This document shows positions 9,089 to 16,375 of a DNA stretch of 64,000 nt, piece after piece. How positions within the stretch are numbered: the stretch's first letter is position 1; each line of letters opens with the position of its first letter. The translations under genes were made by a program, and so were the position numbers. Below the pieces are notes generated by a model, which worked only from the letters and a program-made list of their open reading frames with translations, had not been told where the DNA came from and did no database searches. This stretch comes from CAWUEX02 sp963921305 (GTDB lineage: Bacteria; Pseudomonadota; Alphaproteobacteria; Rhodospirillales; Rhodospirillaceae): positions 1,984,001 through 2,048,000 of the forward strand of contig CAWUEX030000002.1 of the NCBI GenBank assembly GCA_963921305.4, written 5' to 3'.

Positions 9089-11521
9089 ATGACCTATAAG
9101 AGGCTTTTGCTCGGCGGTGCTGCCGCGCTACTGGGCCTGTCCGCATTCTCTGCGTCAGCCCAACAGTTGGTACTTGAGGAGATAATTGTCACGGCGAAGC
9201 AGCGCGAGCAGAACCTGCAGGAGGTTCCGCTGTCGATCACGGTGTTTTCGACGTCGGAGCTTGAGCGCTTTGGTGTTGAGGATGTGAAGGACCTTGCGGC
9301 GTTTACGCCGAACTTCAACATCTACTCCGGCAACAGCCGCCAGGATGCCTCGGCGATTAATGTGCGGGGGCTGTCGCCCAACACGTCGGATGAGCGCTAC
9401 CAGCCGGTGTCCTTCTTTGTTGATGGTATTTTCATGGGCGGGATCACCGTCGGCTTACAAACGCTGGACGTTGAGCGCATTGAGATTCTCAAGGGCCCGC
9501 AATCGGCCTCCTATGGGCGGGCGACCTACGCCGGGGCGATCGATTTTATCACCACCACGCCCTCACTGGAGGAGTTCGGTGGCCGCGTGACCGCCCAGCT
9601 GTCCTCGAACACGTTCGACAACACGAACTTTGATGTCTCCGGCTACCTTGAAGGGCCGATTATAGAAGACAAGCTCTCGGCCTCGTTGTTCGTGAAGGTT
9701 AAGAAAGACGACGGCTTCGATCAGGCGCCCGGAGGACAGTTCCCCGAGGTGGGCCAAGAGAAGACCCTGGCCTTCAATGGCGTCATCTTCAGCCAGTTGG
9801 GTGAGAACACGACCCTCAAGCTGCGCGGCATCTATGGGGATGAAGAAGACCAAGAGGCGCTTTACCACACCCAGCAGCCGCTCTACTGGGAGCAACAGGG
9901 GGCCGATATCGTTACGTTGCCCTCGGGAGCGCTCTGGGTTGGCGGCACACTGCCCAATCCGATCCGCGACGACATCCGCGGTGTCGACCTGGTCAATGCG
10001 TTCACCCTGGCGGATATCTCAGACATCGCCGAACCCAACACCGGTGGTTACGACCGTGAGCGGATCTTCGGCTCGGCCATTCTGGAGCACGACTTCGGCA
10101 ACGGCATGAACGTCAGCTACCGCGGCTCCTACATGCAGAACGAATACGATGCGTTTGTGGACTTCCGCGGCCGCAGCCTGGTGGGGACGGACCCCGTGTT
10201 CGGCCAGCAGGTGCCCACACCCACGGGGTTCGCGGCCTTTAATCTGTCGTTCCCGTTTGCCTTCCAGGAAGAGTTCGAGGAGACCAGTCATCAGGTGCGC
10301 CTGCTGTCCTCTGATGAGGAGCGCCTGCGCTGGTCGGCCGGGGCGTATTACTACTGGTCACGAGACAGCAACTTCCAAGAGCGCACCGACCGGACCGCGC
10401 CGGACGGTAACCCCGACTACCAGACCCGCGGGGATGAGCACATCATCAACTTGGCGGCCTTCGCCTCCCTGGCCTATGACGTCACAGATCAACTCACCGT
10501 CAGCTTCGAGGGCCGTGTTCAGGAAGAAGAAGTCCGCTACGAGAGCCTGTTCCCGGGCCTGGCGGTCTCCTCCGGCTCACGGACGGCAGAGGATCTGGTT
10601 GAGAAGAACACCTCCTTCGAGCCACGTGTGACGATCGATTACGCGGTCAATGACGATCAGTTGCTCTATGCGCTGTTCGCCAAGGGCGTCAAAAGCGGGC
10701 GCTGGAACACCAGCTTTACCGGCGGCTTCAACGCTGACGGGGTCACCCGCCCCTCCGCCGGGTTCCTGTTTGCCCCGCCGGAGAAGCTGTTCAACTATGA
10801 GGTCGGGTCCAAGTCGACGCTGATGGACGGGCGGGCGGTCCTGAACATCGCGGCCTTCTATCAGGATGTGAAAGACCAGCAACTGCGCCAATCTGTGCAG
10901 ATTGACGAAGACCTCAATGGCGATGGCATCAACGATATCCTCAACCAGGTGTTCACCGGTGGGGACAGCCGGATCTGGGGCTTTGAGATCGAGGGCACCA
11001 TCGTTCCGGCAGAAGGTCTGACCCTGCGGGGCGGGATCGGCTACTCGGATCATGAGTTTACCGATGATATCGCGCCGTCGGCCGACTTCGATCACTTCGA
11101 CTTTGTCGGGGGGCGGACCCTTGACGGCAAAACCTCCGTTAACGTGCCCAAGCTGACCGGTACCTTCAGCGCCGACTACGTCACACCTGTTATGGGCGGT
11201 GACTTTGATTGGCGTATCCGCGGCGATGTCATTTACACCGGGTCCAAGTATGTGGAACTGGCCAACATCGCCAAGATTGGCGCCTATGCCTTGGTCAACC
11301 TGCGCACCTCGCTTGAGACCGAGGACTATGTGGTTAGTCTGTTCGTCAACAATGCCTTTGATGACAAGACCGCGCTCGGTGCCGGCCTGACAGGCACAAG
11401 CTTCTGTGAATACAGAACCAACGGAGCCACCTTGCCGGCCTTCAACGCCGCGCAACGCTGCGCCTACACCGTCCCCCAACGCGGCAGAGAATGGGGAATC
11501 TCAGCAACAATGAACTTTTAG
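9089..11521 (+). CDS. TonB-dependent outer-membrane receptor 1
   Basis: 810 residues with a signal peptide (cleavage near ASAQQ), then LEEIIVTAKQREQNLQEVPLSI, the TonB-box and plug start typical of this class. The plug continues with DLAAFTPNFNIYSG and VDGIFMGG, RIEILKGPQSASYGRATYAGAI. The C-terminal barrel ends in ...WGISATMNF with a terminal Phe, the outer-membrane insertion signal. It imports a substrate across the outer membrane using TonB energy. The unit includes no FecR/sigma partner; control is probably by the divergent LytTR regulator. It precedes the DUF1838-amine oxidase-CpeT operon, which may act on its ligand. Confidence 0.93.
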   Translation: MTYKRLLLGGAAALLGLSAFSASAQQLVLEEIIVTAKQREQNLQEVPLSITVFSTSELERFGVEDVKDLAAFTPNFNIYSGNSRQDASAINVRGLSPNTSDERYQPVSFFVDGIFMGGITVGLQTLDVERIEILKGPQSASYGRATYAGAIDFITTTPSLEEFGGRVTAQLSSNTFDNTNFDVSGYLEGPIIEDKLSASLFVKVKKDDGFDQAPGGQFPEVGQEKTLAFNGVIFSQLGENTTLKLRGIYGDEEDQEALYHTQQPLYWEQQGADIVTLPSGALWVGGTLPNPIRDDIRGVDLVNAFTLADISDIAEPNTGGYDRERIFGSAILEHDFGNGMNVSYRGSYMQNEYDAFVDFRGRSLVGTDPVFGQQVPTPTGFAAFNLSFPFAFQEEFEETSHQVRLLSSDEERLRWSAGAYYYWSRDSNFQERTDRTAPDGNPDYQTRGDEHIINLAAFASLAYDVTDQLTVSFEGRVQEEEVRYESLFPGLAVSSGSRTAEDLVEKNTSFEPRVTIDYAVNDDQLLYALFAKGVKSGRWNTSFTGGFNADGVTRPSAGFLFAPPEKLFNYEVGSKSTLMDGRAVLNIAAFYQDVKDQQLRQSVQIDEDLNGDGINDILNQVFTGGDSRIWGFEIEGTIVPAEGLTLRGGIGYSDHEFTDDIAPSADFDHFDFVGGRTLDGKTSVNVPKLTGTFSADYVTPVMGGDFDWRIRGDVIYTGSKYVELANIAKIGAYALVNLRTSLETEDYVVSLFVNNAFDDKTALGAGLTGTSFCEYRTNGATLPAFNAAQRCAYTVPQRGREWGISATMNF

Positions 11522-11624
11522 GCGAAAGGTCTCTCCAGGGCTTCGGGGTGCCACGGCATTCCGGGGTTCTGGAAAGATGGGCTAAAGTGCCCATTCTATT
11601 CTTCACAGCCTAACGCCAGGAAAC

Positions 11625-12566
11625 ATGCTCAATAGAAGAAATTTACTCAGCACACTTAGCGCTGGTGCGGTGGCGCAGGCGGCGCTCTCTATTCAGTCCA
11701 CGCCAACTTTGGCTGATGGGCATAGGGGTGATCGTGTTCCTTTCGATCCGACAAATATCCAAGCGGCATCTGAAGCGGTCTTAAAGATGCTCGGCTCCCA
11801 GGCTGATGAGATGGTCCGCCGTTGGTTTACCGGTAAGGTCTATGCCTATTTTCCCGGCCAGCCGGTACGTGAGCTGTTTTACGCCGATGGATTCTATCTC
11901 GGAAAGTTTTGGAAACAGGATGACGGCACCCACCGTTCGACAATCTACGAAATCACCTTCAAGCGCGACCTCGAGACGGGCCGTTTGCTCGAGCGTTGGA
12001 ACAACCCTTTTACTGGGCGTACTGATGAGGTGATGGACTCCGTAGGCGGTCCGCAAGAGCGAGTCTATAACGATTGGGGTTTTGACCGGCCAGACAAAGC
12101 GAGAGGCCCTGAAAACCCTCGCAATTTCGACTGGACCATTGTGAATGATACGGCTTGGTTCAACTGGGATGCGTTCCTGCGATTTCGTAATCCGGTCCAG
12201 CCGGATGTCTGGCCAGAACACTCATCCGGCGAGTTTCTTAACCTCGTGAACCTTACCAACTACTACGCCAAATTATCCGACCTGGAGGACCCAAATGTCC
12301 TCAATACCCCAGCGACCATGTTTTGGAATGCCATCGTCGGATGGCAACCCTGGATGCGTATGGGGCAACGTCCAGGCACCTTGTTCCACAAAGCAGTTGG
12401 CGTTCAGGTAGATAGTTTCGAAGATATTCCGCCCGAGGTCTTTGAAGCCGGTGAGGCGAGATTCCCGGGTTGCCTGACCGAGCAAGTCCAATGGCCCGAG
12501 GGGCAATACATGTGGGCGGACTTCGCAGGTACGGAATTTTACGACGACCAGGTCAACGAAGATTGA
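11625..12566 (+). CDS. Exported DUF1838-type protein (copy 1)
   Basis: 313 residues. The N-terminus (LNRRNLLSTLSAGAVAQAAL) is a Tat-like signal. The body matches what I know of DUF1838: a short all-beta lipid/ligand-binding-like protein with ELFYADGFYLGKF, TFKRDLETGRLLERWNNPFTG (the W-x-NPxTG hallmark at 125-131) and a WPWMRMG-like segment near the C-terminus (here GWQPWMRMG). The function of the family is not established. It starts the operon DUF1838 - amine oxidase - CpeT-like - DUF1838. The second copy is at 15077. Confidence 0.65.
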   Translation: MLNRRNLLSTLSAGAVAQAALSIQSTPTLADGHRGDRVPFDPTNIQAASEAVLKMLGSQADEMVRRWFTGKVYAYFPGQPVRELFYADGFYLGKFWKQDDGTHRSTIYEITFKRDLETGRLLERWNNPFTGRTDEVMDSVGGPQERVYNDWGFDRPDKARGPENPRNFDWTIVNDTAWFNWDAFLRFRNPVQPDVWPEHSSGEFLNLVNLTNYYAKLSDLEDPNVLNTPATMFWNAIVGWQPWMRMGQRPGTLFHKAVGVQVDSFEDIPPEVFEAGEARFPGCLTEQVQWPEGQYMWADFAGTEFYDDQVNED

Positions 12567-12600
12567 CCGTTCCGCAGCAACGCCACGAGGAGATGCGAAA

Positions 12601-14049
12601 ATGCTAAACCGTCGATCCATCCTAACGGGAGCTGCAGCTGGCGTGGTCGCTGCCAAGGCGCCCAGGCCGCTTCGGGCGGCCACCCCCAAATACGATGCAA
12701 TCGTAATCGGGTCTGGGCTTTCAGGCTTGCACGCCGCCATGCTTCTCGAAGAACAGGGCATGACGGTGCAGGTCTTGGAGGGCCGGGAGCGTGTTGGTGG
12801 GCGCGTCTACACACTCATGGGTGTTCCCGGGCAGCCAGAGGCGGCCGGTGAACTCATCGGCGGCAACTACGCGCGCATGATTGACACGGCGGAGAGTCTA
12901 GGCCTTGAGCTGGTCGTGCCCAACGCATTGGGGGCGGGTAGAGGATGGTTGTATCGCATCAAAGAACAAAACATCTTACCTCAGGAATGGCCCACCCATA
13001 CGCTAAACCCGCTTGACGGCGATGATCGCCAAATCATGCCGGACCGTATGCTGTTTGTGCTGGCTCACAGAAACAATCCGCTCTCTGGCCGTGCTCTCGA
13101 GGACTGGATTTTGCCGGAGTTTCAGAAGTACGACATTCCGTTTTCTCGGTACCTCCGCGAGACACTTGGGTATAACGACGAGATCATCAATTTGATGAAT
13201 GTGGTGGTTCACACCGACCACGTCGACAATACTTCGGCCTTGCACGAAATTCGCCGCTACGCTGTTGGCGAATTCAATCAGAGTGCGGCTCTGGCGAACA
13301 AGGACAGGCCGGCATCTCTGCAGATTAAGGGTGGCAATTCGTTGCTGCCGTTCGCGATGGCAGAGAGTCTCGAGAACGGAGTGCTACTCAATAAGACCGT
13401 TCATACAATTGACGACAATGGCTCTAGCGTAACGGTCCGCTGTGTCGATGGCAGTGAGTACCAAGCGGGGCAAGTGGTGTGCTCTGTGCCCTATCCTGTC
13501 TTGCGCCACATGAAATTCACGCCACGCCTGCCAGGGATCATGGAAAGTGCGATCGATGAGATCGACTACGGTATCTCGATTCAAGTCCACTTCCTGATCA
13601 AAGAGAAGTTTTGGGAAAAGGACGGATTACCCTCCAGTATTTGGACGGATGGTCCGATGGAGCGTTTTGCGGTGCTGTTCCGTGGCGATGATGATGAAGC
13701 CACGTCTGCCATCTCCTTCATCAATGGGAACGAAGCCTACAAATACGACTATATGACCGACGAACAGGTGATCGCATATACACTCCATGAACTAGAGCGG
13801 ATAAGGCCGTCAATCAAAGGCGCGCTTGAGCCCGTACTGGTCCAGTCGTGTCACCGGGACGTCCATGGCGCGGGGGACTGGGTGTTCTGGCGTCCCGGGC
13901 AAATCACAAAATATGCCGGTAACATGCGTGCCCGTCATGGCAACGTACATTTCTGTGGAGAACACACAGCATTGTTGGAGCGCGGTATGGAAGGTGCATT
14001 TGAGTCCGGTGAGCGCGCGGCGTTCGACGTTCTAGATTTGGTGGGGTGA
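12601..14049 (+). CDS. Exported flavin-containing amine oxidase
   Basis: 482 residues with a Tat-type signal (LNRRSILTGAAAGVVAAKA). The FAD-binding Rossmann motif VIGSGLSGLHAAMLLEEQG is at 35-53, the ribose-binding Glu at 60, and the second FAD motif GRERVGGRVY at 61-70. The C-terminus carries HFCGEHTALLERGMEGAFESGERAA, the closing FAD signature of monoamine/polyamine oxidases. It should oxidise a C-N or C-C bond of a periplasmic substrate with O2 as acceptor and release H2O2. Tat export fits a cofactor-loaded enzyme. The stop overlaps the start of the CpeT-like gene. Confidence 0.85.
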   Translation: MLNRRSILTGAAAGVVAAKAPRPLRAATPKYDAIVIGSGLSGLHAAMLLEEQGMTVQVLEGRERVGGRVYTLMGVPGQPEAAGELIGGNYARMIDTAESLGLELVVPNALGAGRGWLYRIKEQNILPQEWPTHTLNPLDGDDRQIMPDRMLFVLAHRNNPLSGRALEDWILPEFQKYDIPFSRYLRETLGYNDEIINLMNVVVHTDHVDNTSALHEIRRYAVGEFNQSAALANKDRPASLQIKGGNSLLPFAMAESLENGVLLNKTVHTIDDNGSSVTVRCVDGSEYQAGQVVCSVPYPVLRHMKFTPRLPGIMESAIDEIDYGISIQVHFLIKEKFWEKDGLPSSIWTDGPMERFAVLFRGDDDEATSAISFINGNEAYKYDYMTDEQVIAYTLHELERIRPSIKGALEPVLVQSCHRDVHGAGDWVFWRPGQITKYAGNMRARHGNVHFCGEHTALLERGMEGAFESGERAAFDVLDLVG

Positions 14050-15056
14050 TGATGAAGTATTTTCTCTCTGTTCTTGTTCTTCTTGCGCCTAGCATCGTAT
14101 GTGCCCAGGAAGAGCTACCGATGGATCCCAATGCACGGGATATCCTTATTCTCACGGATTGGTTTGAAGGCGAATTCGACAACGAAGAGCAGCGATGGTT
14201 TCACGGCCGATCGGGTAAAGAAGGCGAGCCTGCTCACATTCGCCTCCATGCCATTCACAAACGCCTCGATCTGCCGCAAATCGGCGAGCATGTGTTCCAC
14301 ATCCAGCATTGCCGCGACAATGATCCGAGCAACGTCGTTCGTCAGCGTATCGGCGTTTTCATTTCGGAGCCCGAAATGAATGCCATTCGCATGAAGCAGG
14401 GTTTTTACAAAGACAACAACAAAACCCGGGATGCCCATCTTGATCCCAGCAAAGTGGCGGGCCTGACTCCGGATGACATCTTCTTTATCGAGGGGTGTGA
14501 CATCTATTGGCGCCGTGAGGCCGATCAATATGTGGCGAATATGGGACCCAAGGAATGTGTCTTTGGTGAGGGTGACCTCCGCCGGTACTCAGTCCACCGG
14601 TGGACCCTCTCTCACAGCAAGCTTTGGCTGGTGGACTCGTCGTTCCTTATTTCAGATGACAGCCTTCACGTGGGGCTGCCGGAAGATCAACCGTTCCGCA
14701 TGCGCCGATCCAAGATCTTCGAGTGCAGCGTCACGTTTCGCAATGAGGATCGCGGCGTAGCCCGCTCCATAGAAGGCATCCGTATGCACAGCCAAGGCGG
14801 GTTGGTGTGGTTCGACCCGGACGAGAAGGGCGATGTCTACGGCATCCGCATGCGTGACAAGGAATATCCGTTCTATAGCGAGCAGCCAGATTTCCTGCTG
14901 TTCTCTCTCCAGAAACAGGGGCAGGCCAGCATGGTTGGATACGCCTTGACGGATGTCGATGCGCGCAGGGTTGGCTTCAATTTGGGCTGGGCCCTCGGTC
15001 ATTGCCATCGGGAAGGTTACACATTCCGCCAACCACTCGAGGTGCTTGAGTATTGA
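14049..15056 (+). CDS. Exported long CpeT/CpcT-like protein (copy 2)
   Basis: 335 residues from ATG 14049; its first base overlaps the amine oxidase stop (TGATG), so the two are translationally coupled. GTG 14046 is also in frame. The signal peptide is MMKYFLSVLVLLAPSIVCAQ. It is a close paralogue of the protein at 4335 over its whole length, sharing DPNARD, LTDWFEGEFDN, FHIQH, RQRIG, DDIFF, CVFGEGDL-type Cys region, DSSFL.SDDSLHVGLP and the C-terminal GYALTDVDARRVGF segment. CpeT-family features: FDNEEQ, HIRLHAIH, VVRQRIG and the two Cys regions. Role as a bilin-like or other hydrophobic ligand handler is an inference. Confidence 0.6.
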   Translation: MMKYFLSVLVLLAPSIVCAQEELPMDPNARDILILTDWFEGEFDNEEQRWFHGRSGKEGEPAHIRLHAIHKRLDLPQIGEHVFHIQHCRDNDPSNVVRQRIGVFISEPEMNAIRMKQGFYKDNNKTRDAHLDPSKVAGLTPDDIFFIEGCDIYWRREADQYVANMGPKECVFGEGDLRRYSVHRWTLSHSKLWLVDSSFLISDDSLHVGLPEDQPFRMRRSKIFECSVTFRNEDRGVARSIEGIRMHSQGGLVWFDPDEKGDVYGIRMRDKEYPFYSEQPDFLLFSLQKQGQASMVGYALTDVDARRVGFNLGWALGHCHREGYTFRQPLEVLEY

Positions 15057-15076
15057 CGCGCGTTCACGAGAAGGTC

Positions 15077-16006
15077 ATGCGTCCAAGACTCAATCGGCGC
15101 ACCGTGCTTGCTGGTGCAGGTGCCTTGGGCCTAGCAGGTATGAGTCCGGCGTGGGGCAAGGAGACACGAACAGGCCAGCTGTCCTTCGCCGTCCCCGATC
15201 CGTTGGTGTTGGATGATCCAGAACACGCCCTTATGACCTACATGAAGGTGATGTCCGATTTGTCGGGCCGGAGAACCTATCGTTACCATACAGGTCGCAT
15301 TCTTGTTGTTCGCCGTGGCGGGGTCGGGCAGCCGTTCATGGACTTTATCTCTTGCAAGCAAGACCGTGTCCGGCGTTTATCGGACGGCTCGTACCAGCAC
15401 AGCTACAAGGGTGTAATCCTGTTCTGTGAGTTGAACACGTTCCGGGTGTTAGACCGTTTCGACAATCCGATAACCGGAAAGACCGTCGATGTGCGTCACT
15501 TCAGAACAGCGCAGGGGTCTGGCGTATTTACGCCTTACAATGGAGCGTATGCTCTGCGGCCGTCTGAGGAGGGCGACATGAGTGCCCCAGGCTTGGAAGA
15601 CCAGGCCTTCAAGCTGGGCTGGGACCGTCAGGGCAATGATCTCTGGATTACCTATGACGAACGCATTGAGGTTCGTGATCCGCAGACGCAAGACCTGCTC
15701 TATGCCGATAGCAGCATGTATCGATACCACACAGAGGTAACAGATCTGCAAAACCCAGACTTGGCGAGTGCGCCATCGATCATCAGTTGGGATACCGAGA
15801 CCACCTTCTGGCCCTGGATGCAGATGCAGAACGAATACGGGCACCTTATTTTCGGAAGCATGGGCAAGAAATATTCGAGCCTTGAAGATGTGCCGCCGCA
15901 GGTTATCGAAGAATCTGAAAAGCGCATTCCGAATCACTTGGCATCGCCGATTGAATGGTCGGAACACACCTTGCCTGACCCTGCGCTCGATCCTGGTTAT
16001 GAATAA
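15077..16006 (+). CDS. Exported DUF1838-type protein (copy 2)
   Basis: 309 residues from ATG 15077, next to GAGAAGG; an in-frame TTG at 15053 overlaps the previous stop and would add eight residues. The N-terminus (RPRLNRRTVLAGAGALGLAGMSPAWG) is a clear Tat signal. Family hallmarks are FRVLDRFDNPITGKTVDV (matching WNNPFTG of copy 1), LWITYDERIEVRDP and FWPWMQM. It ends the operon, 20 bases after the CpeT-like gene. Pairing of one DUF1838 protein with each end of an amine oxidase/CpeT-like block suggests that these families work together. Confidence 0.65.
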   Translation: MRPRLNRRTVLAGAGALGLAGMSPAWGKETRTGQLSFAVPDPLVLDDPEHALMTYMKVMSDLSGRRTYRYHTGRILVVRRGGVGQPFMDFISCKQDRVRRLSDGSYQHSYKGVILFCELNTFRVLDRFDNPITGKTVDVRHFRTAQGSGVFTPYNGAYALRPSEEGDMSAPGLEDQAFKLGWDRQGNDLWITYDERIEVRDPQTQDLLYADSSMYRYHTEVTDLQNPDLASAPSIISWDTETTFWPWMQMQNEYGHLIFGSMGKKYSSLEDVPPQVIEESEKRIPNHLASPIEWSEHTLPDPALDPGYE

Positions 16007-16264
16007 CGAGCGAACCCTCACTCGGGCAGATTACAACGCACCCTCGACGCCGGCGTTTCTCTGAGAATGTTCTATGGCTGGGCCCTGGCCGCGATGCTCA
16101 GAGCGATGTTAATGCTGTCTGGTTCCTGCTCGGCCAGGGTCTGAGGCTCTAGCAAAAAAGTAGTTGTCGAAGGTCTTGGTCCGGCTTTCCAAATTGGACC
16201 GTACCTTCCTGGCATCATCACCGGCGACCAAGGCACTAGAGACTAACCCACTTCCAGGCCCAAA
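16007..16264. other. Intergenic region before the molybdenum hydroxylase operon
   Basis: About 370 bases separate the DUF1838 stop from the TTG at 16376. I see no gene here. The right part is AT-rich and holds the operator described separately. Confidence 0.5.
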
Positions 16265-16288
16265 TAAGTATACATAATTGTATGCAAT
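16265..16288. promoter_or_regulatory. Predicted GntR operator A (two abutting 12-bp units)
   Basis: ATTGTATGCAAT at 16277-16288 is the exact complement of the box ATTGCATACAAT seen at 25256 and 36263. The abutting 12 bases (TAAGTATACATA, 16265-16276) are a degraded second unit, similar to the left unit at 36251. It lies about 90 bases upstream of the molybdenum hydroxylase operon. Confidence 0.65.
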
Positions 16289-16375
16289 CTGGTTCTCAGG
16301 CACGTATAGTTGGGCTATAAGAATAAGAAAATAGAATTGCGGAGCGGTAAAACTGGACCGCGCGGGGAGGCTGTA

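Noticed and set aside
10577..11479. Long minus-strand frame across receptor 1
   Set aside because: It is a shadow of the receptor; no motif and no ribosome-binding site.
16310..16375. TTG 16310 as start of the molybdenum hydroxylase large subunit
   Set aside because: No ribosome-binding site; TTG 16376 follows GGGGAGG and fits the family N-terminus.
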